64,000 nucleotides of DNA from NCBI RefSeq assembly GCF_900111815.1, contig NZ_LT630004.1, positions 2,508,570 through 2,572,569 on the forward strand, in the 5' to 3' direction. The DNA is from Bacillus massilinigeriensis. Its GTDB lineage: Bacteria; Bacillota; Bacilli; Bacillales; Cytobacillaceae. This document shows positions 29,536-38,088 of this stretch, piece by piece. Below the pieces are notes generated by a model that had not been told where the DNA came from, did not search any database, and worked only from the letters and a program-made list of their open reading frames with translations. Both the position numbers and the translations under genes were made by a program. Numbering within the stretch: position 1 is the first letter of the stretch; every line of letters starts with the position of its first letter.

Positions 29536-30553
29536 GACTGATCACCTCCACTCCAACTTCTTGCTCTTTGATGAAGGTGAGAGCATTTGTTACATCCGGT
29601 TCTTCTCCATCAAGATGAATAAAAAGTGTTCCATAGGAACCGTTCTGCGTTTGAGATATTTTTCCCTGCAGGATATTTACCGTTAATGGAAACTTCCTGA
29701 TCAGATTTGTAATCAACGGCTGTTCTGCACCTTCCCCGACAAACGTCAGCTGAATTACCTGACCTCTCGGGTAGTTTGCAAGCAAGTGGCCGATCGTTTC
29801 TTTTGTCTCTTCCGGCTCGGTCACCTGTTGAACAAATCTTTTGGTAACAGGCTTTTCCGGATTTTTGAAGACATGGAGCACAGGGCCTCTTTCCACAATC
29901 GCTCCGCCTTCCATAACAGCAACCCGATGACAAATTTTCCTAATAACATGCATTTCATGCGTGATCAACACTATTGTCAAACGTAATCTCTCATTAATAT
30001 CAACAAGGAGATCGAGGATTGAGTCCGTTGTTTGAGGATCAAGTGCTGATGTAGCTTCATCACAAAGCAATACTTTCGGGTTATTTGCCAAGGCTCTTGC
30101 AATGCCGACCCTTTGTTTTTGACCGCCGCTGAGCTGAGAAGGATAAGCACCTTCTCGTCCATCAAGACCGACAAGGCTGATCAATTCTTTTACCCTTGAA
30201 TCTCTCTCCTTCTTTGGAACTCCGGCTATCTCTAACGGAAAAGCAATGTTATCGGCAACCGTTCTAGACCATAGCAGGTTAAAATGCTGGAAAATCATCG
30301 ATATTTCTTGCCTGGCTTTCCGAAGTTCTGCTCCCTTGATTCGAGAAACTTCCCTTCCTGCGACCGTGATACTTCCTTCTGTTGGTATCTCTAAGCCGTT
30401 CAGCATCCGGATGAGCGTGCTTTTACCAGCACCACTATATCCAATGACACCGAATATTTCTCCTTCTTTTATCTCAAGGTCGACTCTGTCAACTGCTTTA
30501 ACTTCTCCTTGTCTGGAAGAATATACTTTCCTGACATTCTTTATTGATATCAA
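29528..30553 (-). CDS. metN: Methionine ABC transporter ATP-binding protein MetN
   Basis: 341 residues with a TTG start (MISIKNVRKVYSSRQG). The frame is open to 30649, but GAGAGGGTG precedes this TTG and the length then equals the B. subtilis protein. Walker A GYSGAGKST, signature LSGGQKQRVGIARAL, Walker B KVLLCDEATSALDP, switch His ITHEMHV. The C-terminal ~90 residues form the NIL (methionine-sensing ACT-like) domain. Powers methionine uptake through MetP. Expression is controlled by the S-box upstream. Confidence 0.95.
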   Translation of the reverse strand: MISIKNVRKVYSSRQGEVKAVDRVDLEIKEGEIFGVIGYSGAGKSTLIRMLNGLEIPTEGSITVAGREVSRIKGAELRKARQEISMIFQHFNLLWSRTVADNIAFPLEIAGVPKKERDSRVKELISLVGLDGREGAYPSQLSGGQKQRVGIARALANNPKVLLCDEATSALDPQTTDSILDLLVDINERLRLTIVLITHEMHVIRKICHRVAVMEGGAIVERGPVLHVFKNPEKPVTKRFVQQVTEPEETKETIGHLLANYPRGQVIQLTFVGEGAEQPLITNLIRKFPLTVNILQGKISQTQNGSYGTLFIHLDGEEPDVTNALTFIKEQEVGVEVISHG

Positions 30554-30605
30554 AAGATTCACCCTCTCTTGTTCCGCTATCTTCGCAAAATGATTCTTTT
30601 GTAAA

Positions 30606-30773
30606 ATAATAAAGCCTTTCTGCATATGAGCAGAAAGGCATAAATCCAAGAAACCTTTCTCTCATCTTTCAAAGCAATCGCTTTGTGTGAATTGGCACCA
30701 TTTCAATAAGTGAAAGCTTATTGACGGTTGCCGGGCTTCATCGGGCACATCCCTCCACCTCTCTTGATAAGAG
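30606..30773 (-). ncRNA. SAM riboswitch (S-box) of metNPQ
   Basis: Minus strand: CTCTTATCAAGAGAGGTGGA, then GGGATGTGCCCGATGAAGCC, CGGCAACC and the late helix, ending in a terminator GCCTTTCTGC/GCAGAAAGGC with T-rich tail (30606-30639). All conserved S-box elements are present. With SAM bound the terminator forms and methionine uptake is turned off. Confidence 0.95.
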
Positions 30774-30850
30774 CAATCTATTCGGCTGTTCATTTTTAAC
30801 GTTGTGCGGTTAATTACGAGAGTGATTTTATCATGCTTGGAAAAGCAGTG

Positions 30851-32170
30851 TCAAGAAGAAATGTCGGTTGCGGCACTTCCAGTTTCCACCGCTTTCTCGA
30901 TTGCCTGCGCTAGGTCTTCCAACAAATCTTCGATATTTTCAATTCCAACCGAGAGCCTGATTAAGTCTTCAGGTACACCTGCTGATGCGAGCCCTTCTTT
31001 ATCCAGCTGCTGGTGAGTCGTGCTGGCAGGGTGAATAATCAGGCTTTTAGCATCCCCCACATTAGCCACATGGGACCAGAGCTTAACAGAGTCAATCAGC
31101 ACTGCCCCAGCTTCTCTGCCGCCCTTAATACCGAAAACAACTACAGCGCCTGCTCCCCTTGGCAAGTACTTTTCTGCCAAACTGTGGTCAGGATGATTTT
31201 CAAGACCTGGGTGCGACACCCATGAGACAGCAGGATGTTCTTCAAGAAACGACGTCAGCTTCTTTGTATTGGAAATATGTTCTTTCATACGGACATGCAG
31301 AGTTTCAAGTCCAAGGGTGAATTGAAAAGCATTTTGCGGACTTAGTGATGCCCCGATATCTCTCAAAAGCTGAACGCGAGCTTTAACAATATAAGCAGCA
31401 GCGCCAATCGCTTCGCTGTAGACGATATCATGATAGCTGGAATCAGGCGTTGTGAATCCAGGGAACTTTGGTGAGTTCCACTCGAATATTCCGCCGTCAA
31501 CAATGATTCCGCCAAGAGTGGTGCCATTTCCAAGCAGCCACTTGGTAGCAGAGTGAATCACAATATCAGCTCCATGCTCAATAGGACGGCAAAGGTAAGG
31601 AGTTGCAAAGGTATTATCGACAATGAGCGGGACTCCTGATTCATGGGCAATGTCTGCTACCTTTTCAATATCGAGCACCCTGAGGCTTGGATTGCCAATC
31701 GTTTCCGCATAGACTGCTTTTGTTTTTTCCGTTATCGCCTTCCGGAAGTTCTCAGGATCGGTCGGATCGACTAACTTTACCTTCACACCATACTTCGGAA
31801 GGGTTACGGCGAATAAATTATACGTTCCTCCATAGAGGTTGGAAGCTGCAACGATTTCATCACCTGCATGAGCGATATTTAAAATCGCTAGCGTAATTGC
31901 TGCCATTCCGCTCGATACTGCTAGTGCTCCCACACCTCCCTCTAAGAGGGCAACCCTCTCTTCAAAAACGGATACTGTCGGGTTGTGTATCCGGCTATAG
32001 ATGTATCCTGGTTCCTCCAATGCGAACAGCTTTGCAGCATGGTCTGTACTCTTGAATTCATATGCATTGCTAGCATAAATAGGAACTGCCCTGGCGCCTG
32101 TTGCCAGATCAGGAGCTAGCCCCCCATGCACCCCTAATGTCTCAATCCTCAATTGTCTTTGTTCTGCCAT
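30851..32170 (-). CDS. metY: O-acetylhomoserine sulfhydrylase (MetY-type PLP enzyme)
   Basis: 439 residues from [20 protein letters not shown]-binding Lys in [16 protein letters not shown] near residue 209; [20 protein letters not shown] and [13 protein letters not shown] are typical of the Cys/Met metabolism family, and the length (about 430) favours O-acetylhomoserine thiol-lyase over cystathionine synthase. It makes homocysteine from O-acetylhomoserine and sulfide. A SAM riboswitch precedes it. The metN transcript starts downstream of it with its own riboswitch, so the two are separate units on one strand. Confidence 0.93.
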   Translation of the reverse strand: MAEQRQLRIETLGVHGGLAPDLATGARAVPIYASNAYEFKSTDHAAKLFALEEPGYIYSRIHNPTVSVFEERVALLEGGVGALAVSSGMAAITLAILNIAHAGDEIVAASNLYGGTYNLFAVTLPKYGVKVKLVDPTDPENFRKAITEKTKAVYAETIGNPSLRVLDIEKVADIAHESGVPLIVDNTFATPYLCRPIEHGADIVIHSATKWLLGNGTTLGGIIVDGGIFEWNSPKFPGFTTPDSSYHDIVYSEAIGAAAYIVKARVQLLRDIGASLSPQNAFQFTLGLETLHVRMKEHISNTKKLTSFLEEHPAVSWVSHPGLENHPDHSLAEKYLPRGAGAVVVFGIKGGREAGAVLIDSVKLWSHVANVGDAKSLIIHPASTTHQQLDKEGLASAGVPEDLIRLSVGIENIEDLLEDLAQAIEKAVETGSAATDISS

Positions 32171-32220
32171 GTCATCATCTCTTCCCAAAGTTTTTTTAGT
32201 CTCCTGCAGGAAGAAGAAAT

Positions 32221-32366
32221 GAAAAAACCCTCTTCCTAAGAAGAGGGTGGTTCGTCATCTCTCCTTATCTTCCAGAGCGCGCTTGCTCTGATGGAATTAG
32301 CACCGTGTTAGCTAACCGGTTGCCGGGCTTCGCAGGGCCATGTCCCTCCGCCTCTCTTGATAAGAA
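32221..32366 (-). ncRNA. SAM riboswitch (S-box) of the sulfhydrylase gene
   Basis: Minus strand TTATCAAGAGAGGCGGAGGG, GAAGCCCGGCAACC, then GGTGCTAATTCC and the terminator CCCTCTTCTT/AAGAAGAGGG with TTTTTT (32221-32250). Same class as the one before metN. Confidence 0.95.
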
Positions 32367-32601
32367 TATTCAGTTTTTAAGTTAAGAGAATCATATCATG
32401 ATGGATAAGGTCAGTCAAATAATATTTTTCACTTTTCTCATAACTTGGTTAAAAACAGTATCGACTCTGCGAGAAGGTAGGAACGCAATTTCCCACTCGC
32501 TTCAAGAAGCTGCCAAAACGGCTTCCATCCTTTAAAGCTTTTCGACAATTACTTCAGCTCACAGCATTTTATGACTTTTCCCGGGAAATAATGTCTTAAT
32601 T

Positions 32602-32934
32602 TCACTCTTTTACGCTACCAAAAATTTTTTTCACTTCTTCATACAAGTAAGGGACTGATTGAAAAGCGTATATCTTCTCTTCAAGGTTTCCGTTTTTCAG
32701 AAGGATCAAGCATGGTACACTTTCAATGCCGAACTGTTTCGCCAGTTCGTGGGTAAAATTCAGATCCGTTTTTCCGGATGGAATTTCAGGGAACATTGTA
32801 ACTGTTATATCCAGCATGTTTCCCGCTACCCGGCATGTTCCACAAAGAGGAGTGTAAAAGTAAAGAATCCCGTCACTCCGGGATTGAAGCAAATCAAGGA
32901 TTTTTTCTTTTGACCATTCTTCCATTTCGTTCAT
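32602..32934 (-). CDS. yusE: Thioredoxin-like protein YusE
   Basis: 110 residues. Thioredoxin fold with active site TPLCGTCRVAGNML near residues 29-42 (CGTC, not the usual CGPC) and the cis-Pro region IESVPCLILLKNG. Cytoplasmic thiol-disulfide exchange is likely; partner unknown. The start overlaps the yusF stop (ATGA). Confidence 0.88.
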   Translation of the reverse strand: MNEMEEWSKEKILDLLQSRSDGILYFYTPLCGTCRVAGNMLDITVTMFPEIPSGKTDLNFTHELAKQFGIESVPCLILLKNGNLEEKIYAFQSVPYLYEEVKKIFGSVKE

Positions 32935-33284
32935 CCTTTTTCCAGGAACTGTGTATGCACATCAATATTCGCGCCGAGAAGGACTGTTGCTAGATGCTTC
33001 TCTGGGGCAGTTGCTACTTCCCTGTACATCCTGTCGATATACAAGTGGTTTGCTTCAGGAAATTCCCGCTTGAATTGTTTGCGAAGCTTTTCCCCTGATT
33101 CATCTGCGTCAACAAGAATATATACATCTTTATCGAACAGATTTTCAATTAGTTCATCGAGCTTTGAAACGCCAATTGTTCCATTAGTGCAAATAATTTC
33201 TACAGGCTCCTTTAAGATGACTTGAACCTTTTTCCGATCGGAGGATCCCTCCACAATTAGCACTTTTTCTAGTTCGTCCATCAT
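32931..33284 (-). CDS. yusF: Toprim domain protein YusF
   Basis: 117 residues from MMDELEKVLIVEGSSDRKKV; GGTGG precedes the ATG at 33284. The Toprim motifs are visible: VLIVEGSSD (Glu) and VYILVDADESG (DxD). Small stand-alone Toprim proteins are related to RNase M5 and primases, so metal-dependent nucleic-acid cleavage is possible. Coupled to yusE by an ATGA overlap. Confidence 0.85.
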   Translation of the reverse strand: MMDELEKVLIVEGSSDRKKVQVILKEPVEIICTNGTIGVSKLDELIENLFDKDVYILVDADESGEKLRKQFKREFPEANHLYIDRMYREVATAPEKHLATVLLGANIDVHTQFLEKG

Positions 33285-33421
33285 TTTTACCACCGCCAGA
33301 ATTGTCATACTAACAATATACTTTGTCGCTGTTTTTTTGTTTGTGCTGTTAACACTGTTGTTAACTCTATTGTTACTTTTTTCAAAGAATTTTGCAAAGA
33401 TAATGTTCGACTTTCAGTATA

Positions 33422-33447
33422 GAAAAAAAGCGGGGAAATCCCGCTTT
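33422..33447 (-). terminator. Terminator after yusG
   Basis: Minus strand AGCGGGATTTCCCCGCTTTTTTT; it begins at the yusG stop. Confidence 0.8.
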
Positions 33448-33686
33448 TAACACCAGCCACCTTCGTCACAGTCTGTGTACCTAGGCTGTGGTGATGACGG
33501 CACGGAAATACGCTGGTAAACCTTTTCACCATTCATTTCAAAATGGTTCTGCAGAGAAATGCCCGGTTGCGCAGGAAAAGGAATCTCTCCGACCTTTTCC
33601 TTTTCTAAATAAAGCACAATACGGCCACTTTCAAGCTTTCCAATCAATCTATCCGTCACATCCAGCTTTGTTCGCTCTAACGTCAT
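33447..33686 (-). CDS. yusG: DUF2553 family protein YusG
   Basis: 79 residues from MTLERTKLDVTDRLIGKLES, with AGAAGGGTG upstream of the ATG at 33686. The length matches B. subtilis YusG. The end CDEGGWC is cysteine-rich, which is a notable family trait. Function unknown. Confidence 0.75.
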   Translation of the reverse strand: MTLERTKLDVTDRLIGKLESGRIVLYLEKEKVGEIPFPAQPGISLQNHFEMNGEKVYQRISVPSSPQPRYTDCDEGGWC

Positions 33687-33957
33687 CTTTAACACCCTTC
33701 TCCTTGTTGGATTGTTGGATGTAGTTTGCCCAATATCCTTAAAGAGAATTGACGACAAAATTAGGAAGCCATCCTATAAGGGGTTTCTCCTCTTTATTAA
33801 AATTTTTCGAAAAAAAAGCGCATCTGGAACCGATGATACATCCAATTTTTCTCCTGCTGAATACTGCTCTCCTTCGGATTTCTACGGTATAGCCAAAATC
33901 TAAACGGCAAACAATTTTTTCTTAACGCAATCGAAAATCCCCTATCGCCACATACAA
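33687..33957. other. Intergenic stretch between yusG and gcvH terminator
   Basis: About 270 bases; holds the yusG leader and no other supportable gene. Confidence 0.5.
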
Positions 33958-34005
33958 AAGAAAAGACCGCAAACAAACTCAAATGCTGTTTGTCTGCAGT
34001 CTAAG
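33958..34005 (-). terminator. Terminator of gcvH
   Basis: Minus strand AGACTGCAGACAAAC ... GTTTGTTTGCGGTCTTTTC; a long imperfect stem with a T-rich end. Confidence 0.75.
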
Positions 34006-34015
34006 GCGCTTCTCT

Positions 34016-34396
34016 TTATTCTTTTGTCATTTCGTCATATTGCTCTGCTGTCATCAGCTTGTCCAACTCACTTGCATCAGACAGTTCAATCACTACCATC
34101 CATGCTTTTTCGTATGGAGATTCATTCACGTATTCCGGATTATCGCCTAGATCTTCGTTTACTTCAACAACTGTACCGGAGACTGGAGCGTATAACTCGG
34201 ATACAGTCTTAACAGATTCTACACTTCCGAATGGCTCGTCCGCCGTGACAGTATCGCCAACTTCTGGAAGCTCAACGAATACGATGTCTCCCAGCTCAGA
34301 TTGTGCAAATTCAGTAATACCTACGCGTACTTTTTCCCCTTCTGTCTTGACCCATTCGTGTTCCTCGGAATAACGTAACTCTGCTGGTGTACTCAT
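34016..34396 (-). CDS. gcvH: Glycine cleavage system H protein
   Basis: 126 residues from [16 protein letters not shown] with GGAGG upstream. Lipoyl-attachment Lys in [19 protein letters not shown] near residue 62. It shuttles the aminomethyl group on lipoate in glycine cleavage and, in Bacillus, is also the hub for lipoate transfer. The gene is separate from gcvPAT, as in B. subtilis. Confidence 0.97.
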   Translation of the reverse strand: MSTPAELRYSEEHEWVKTEGEKVRVGITEFAQSELGDIVFVELPEVGDTVTADEPFGSVESVKTVSELYAPVSGTVVEVNEDLGDNPEYVNESPYEKAWMVVIELSDASELDKLMTAEQYDEMTKE

Positions 34397-34451
34397 CAAA
34401 AAATCCCTCCACTTTTAGTTTAATCCATCCTTGAATGGAATGTTCCCCTGT

Positions 34452-34811
34452 TTAAGATAACCACGCTTTAACATAGTCTTCTTCCTTGAAACCTACTGTC
34501 ACTTTTTGGCCGTCTGTTAATATCGGACGCTTAATCAGCATCCCATCGGAAGCTAAAATATCAAGAAGCTCCGATTCAGAGGCGGTTTTAACCTTATCCT
34601 TCATTCCAAGCTCACGGTATTTCTGCCCGCTTGTATTGAAGAATTTTTTCAGTTCAAGGCCGCTTTTATGATACAGATCCTCAAGCTCGGATCTCGAAGG
34701 CGGACTTTCCACAATATGTACTTCATTGTAAGCTATTTCATTTGCATCGAGCCACTTTTTTGCATTGCGGCATGTACCACACTTCGGATACCAATAGAAT
34801 GTCAATCCCAT
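34452..34811 (-). CDS. yusI: Spx/MgsR/ArsC-family protein YusI
   Basis: 119 residues from MGLTFYWYPKCGTCRNAKKW with GGTGGTGATTGT before the ATG. The CGTC motif near residues 11-14 and RPILTDGQKVTVGFKEEDY are typical of the ArsC/Spx superfamily. It may be a redox-active reductase or a regulator; the sequence does not decide. It lacks the RPI-to-RNA-polymerase features that would prove an Spx role. Confidence 0.85.
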   Translation of the reverse strand: MGLTFYWYPKCGTCRNAKKWLDANEIAYNEVHIVESPPSRSELEDLYHKSGLELKKFFNTSGQKYRELGMKDKVKTASESELLDILASDGMLIKRPILTDGQKVTVGFKEEDYVKAWLS

Positions 34812-34970
34812 ACAATCACCACCCTGAACACCCTTTTTTATGGTCATTCCCTATAACGGATATTATCACACTCCGTCATTATAATTCTAACATTCCGCGT
34901 GCAGATTTTTCAAAGTCTTTTTCAATCCCGGATACTCCGTCTGACTTACCTGTTCTAATGAGAAATCAAT

Positions 34971-35010
34971 AAAGAGGCATTTTTAGACAATTGCTGTTGA
35001 ATGCCTCTTT
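34971..35010 (-). terminator. Terminator of the fadNAE operon
   Basis: Minus strand AAAGAGGCATT ... AATGCCTCTTT, with a 19-base loop, just past fadE. Confidence 0.75.
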
Positions 35011-35033
35011 ATTAAGCGTTACCGATCCTTCTA

Positions 35034-36818
35034 TTAAACGATGAACCTTTCGCTTTCGATTAACTTGTCTGCTGCTTCACGCTTTTTCGCGATAACGTTC
35101 ACCGGCGTAAAGCGAGTGAATTTCCGGAGAGCGGAAGTCAGCATCCTTAATGTATCACCTTGCTCTGTTGCAACAAGCGTTTCTTTTGCGTCTTTTTCGA
35201 TATCGCCAAATGCTTCTTGGCAGAAAATTTGAGTATACAATAGTTTTTGTTTATTCTTTTCAAGTCCAGTTTTTTGGATTGCTTTCTCTGTCCGCAGCAC
35301 GACAGATTCCATGGCGTAGGCATTTGAAACCATGTCGGCGATATTCACAAGGATTTCCTGTTCCTTGTCAAGCGCCTTGCCGAATTTCTGCGCCGCTAAG
35401 CCGGTTGCAAGGAGGGCGATTTTCTTAGCATTTTTCACAAGATATTTCTCTTGTGCTAGCGGCTCATCTCCTGGCTCTTCTGGCATCATCATCAAGAGCT
35501 CTTCTTGCAGCGCCTGCGCTTTTTGGAAAAGCGGCAGTTCGTTCTTCAACGCTTTTCTCAAATAAGTGCCTGACACAAGGAGACGGTTGATTTCGTTCGT
35601 TCCTTCAAAAATTCGATTGATTCGGGAATCACGGTAAGCCCGCTCGATTTCATACTCTTGCATGAATCCATATCCACCATGAAGCTGGACGCCTTCATCC
35701 ACAACATGATCGAGTACTTCGGTTGCGAAGAATTTATTTAAGGAACATTCAATCGCATACTCCGCAATGGAGTCGGCAACAGCTTTTCCGTTGTTTACCT
35801 CTTCCTCGCTAAGCCTGTTCATTCTTTCCTCAAACATTCCAACAGTCCTATAGACAGAGCTTTCAGAAGCATAAATTTTCGAAGCCATTGTTCCAAGTTT
35901 TTCTTTTGTCAAGTTGAACTGAGAAATTGGAGTCTCGAATTGCTGTCGCTGGTTGGCATATTTTACTGTAAGGCCAAATGCATGCTTTGCTCCTCCGACA
36001 ACGCCAACTCCCAGTTTATAGCGGCCAATATTTAAAATATTGAAAGCGATGACATGCCCTTTTCCAGCGACACCAAGAAGGTTTGCGACAGGAACTTCAG
36101 CGTCTTCGAGAATCAGCGTTCTTGTGGAGGAACTCTTTATTCCCATTTTCTTTTCTTCTGCACCTGTGAAGACTCCTGGGAAATCGCGTTCCACGATAAA
36201 AGCAGAGAACTGTTGTCCGTCTATTTTTGCGTAGACAACAAACACATCTGCAAATCCAGCGTTCGTAATCCATTGCTTTTCACCGTTCAGGATATAGTGA
36301 GTCCCTTCTTTGTTAAGCTTGGCAGTCGTCTTGGCGCCGAGAGCGTCTGATCCGGATCCAGGCTCTGTCAATGCATATGCTGCAAGCTTTTCCCCTGTAG
36401 CAAGCAGTGGAAGATACTTTTGCTTTTGATCTTCGTTTCCGAAAAGTACGATTGGCAGAGACCCGATACCAACATGCGCTCCATGGGTGATGCCAAAGCC
36501 GCCTGCTTTAGACATTTTTTCCGCAATCAATGCGGAACTGATTTTGTCTAAGCTTAGGCCACCGTATTGCTCAGGCACATCAGCTCTAAGCAGTCCCAAT
36601 TCTCCAGCTTTTTTCAATAGCTTGACGGAACGTTGGAATTCATGATTTTCAAGGTGTTCGATTTCTGGGAGAACTTCATTCTCCACAAAGTTTTCCGCTG
36701 TTTTAGCGATCATCTTTTGCTCATCACTATAATCCTCCGGTGTAAAAATCGCATCGCATGCTACATCTTCTATAATAAAACTGCCGCCCTTCACAAGCTT
36801 ATCTGTCTGATTTGCCAT
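35034..36818 (-). CDS. fadE: Acyl-CoA dehydrogenase FadE
   Basis: 594 residues from MANQTDKLVKGGSFIIEDV with GGGAGGAAGAG upstream of the ATG at 36818. FAD-binding signatures AAYALTEPGSGSDALGAKTT and GGYGFMQEYEIERAYRDSRI, the latter with the region of the catalytic Glu and INRIFEGTNEINR. The first step of beta-oxidation. About 200 residues longer than the short-chain enzymes, as in the YusJ group. Third gene of the fadN-fadA-fadE operon. Confidence 0.95.
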   Translation of the reverse strand: MANQTDKLVKGGSFIIEDVACDAIFTPEDYSDEQKMIAKTAENFVENEVLPEIEHLENHEFQRSVKLLKKAGELGLLRADVPEQYGGLSLDKISSALIAEKMSKAGGFGITHGAHVGIGSLPIVLFGNEDQKQKYLPLLATGEKLAAYALTEPGSGSDALGAKTTAKLNKEGTHYILNGEKQWITNAGFADVFVVYAKIDGQQFSAFIVERDFPGVFTGAEEKKMGIKSSSTRTLILEDAEVPVANLLGVAGKGHVIAFNILNIGRYKLGVGVVGGAKHAFGLTVKYANQRQQFETPISQFNLTKEKLGTMASKIYASESSVYRTVGMFEERMNRLSEEEVNNGKAVADSIAEYAIECSLNKFFATEVLDHVVDEGVQLHGGYGFMQEYEIERAYRDSRINRIFEGTNEINRLLVSGTYLRKALKNELPLFQKAQALQEELLMMMPEEPGDEPLAQEKYLVKNAKKIALLATGLAAQKFGKALDKEQEILVNIADMVSNAYAMESVVLRTEKAIQKTGLEKNKQKLLYTQIFCQEAFGDIEKDAKETLVATEQGDTLRMLTSALRKFTRFTPVNVIAKKREAADKLIESERFIV

Positions 36819-36854
36819 TATCTCTTCCTCCCTATCATTATCGTAAGCTCTCAT

Positions 36855-38030
36855 TTATAGAAGTTCGAATACGCCGGCTGCTCCCATCCCTCCGCCAATG
36901 CACATTGTCACGATTCCAAATTGCTCGTTCCTTCGTTTCATTTCATGGATAAGGGAAAGCGTAAGCTTAGTTCCTGTACAGCCAAGCGGATGACCAAGCG
37001 CGATTGCTCCGCCATTTACATTTACTTTTTCTTCATCGAGCCCTAGTTCACGAATAACTTGAATCGATTGGGAGGCAAAAGCCTCGTTTAGTTCGATCAA
37101 CCCAATATCAGAAAGTTCTAGGCCGGCGAGCTTCAGTGCTTTAGGGATGGCAACAACTGGACCAACTCCCATGATTTCAGGCGGCACCCCGCCGAGCGCG
37201 AACGAGCGAAACTTTGCCAAAGGCTTGAAGCCAAGGGAATCTGCCTTTTCCCTATCCATAACCATCACCGCGGCTGCCCCGTCGCTAGTCTGTGAAGAGT
37301 TTCCTGCTGTGACTGTTCCTGTTGCAGAAAACGCCGGGCGCAGCTTTGACAATACCTCGACAGTCGTTCCAGGACGAACACCTTCATCCTGGAAAAATAC
37401 TTCTGTTTGTTCAAAAGGTTTGTTATCCTTCCCAACAAGAGTTCTGCTAACTTCCACACTAACAATCTCGTCTGTAAATTTCCCTTCAGCAATTGCTTTG
37501 GCAGCACGCTGGTGGCTCCTTACAGCGAAAGCATCCTGATCTTCACGGGAAATCCCGTATTTCTTTGCGACTTCCTCCGCTGTATGCCCCATCCCCATAT
37601 AGTACTGGGGAGCTGTTTCTGCAAGCTTTGCATTTGGTCGTACGACATGACCCATCATTGGCACCATACTCATGGATTCAGCTCCACCTGCGATGATAGT
37701 ATCACTGTGTCCAATCATGATTCTTTCCGCTGCATAAGCAATGGTCTGGAGCCCAGAAGAACAATATCTGTTCACAGTAACTGCTGGTACTTCATAAGAA
37801 ATTCCTGCAAGCGCTCCGATATTGCGAGCCATGTTGAGACCCTGTTCCGCTTCCGGCATTGCACAGCCAATAATCAGATCATCAATATTCCCTTCGTAAC
37901 CTCCTGCCCGCTTCAAGGTCTCCTTTACAGCGACTGCCCCAAGGTCATCCGGGCGGACAGTCGCCAGCGATCCTTTCTTTGCTTTTCCCACCGGCGTTCT
38001 AGCACCTGCAACGATCACCGCATCTCTCAT
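36855..38030 (-). CDS. fadA: Acetyl-CoA acyltransferase (3-ketoacyl-CoA thiolase) FadA
   Basis: 391 residues. Nucleophile Cys in [12 protein letters not shown] near residue 88; His in [17 protein letters not shown] near 347; second Cys in [12 protein letters not shown] near 377. Catalyses the last, chain-shortening step of beta-oxidation. It lies 58 bases downstream of fadN and 36 before fadE. Confidence 0.97.
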   Translation of the reverse strand: MRDAVIVAGARTPVGKAKKGSLATVRPDDLGAVAVKETLKRAGGYEGNIDDLIIGCAMPEAEQGLNMARNIGALAGISYEVPAVTVNRYCSSGLQTIAYAAERIMIGHSDTIIAGGAESMSMVPMMGHVVRPNAKLAETAPQYYMGMGHTAEEVAKKYGISREDQDAFAVRSHQRAAKAIAEGKFTDEIVSVEVSRTLVGKDNKPFEQTEVFFQDEGVRPGTTVEVLSKLRPAFSATGTVTAGNSSQTSDGAAAVMVMDREKADSLGFKPLAKFRSFALGGVPPEIMGVGPVVAIPKALKLAGLELSDIGLIELNEAFASQSIQVIRELGLDEEKVNVNGGAIALGHPLGCTGTKLTLSLIHEMKRRNEQFGIVTMCIGGGMGAAGVFELL

Positions 38031-38088
38031 CTTTATTCCCTCACTTCCAATGTTTATCTTTTATTCAAGAGCAGTCCAGATTCTAGCA

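Noticed and set aside
33712-33982. Short open frames between yusG and gcvH
   Set aside because: Both strands show only weak frames without RBS, overlapping a terminator.
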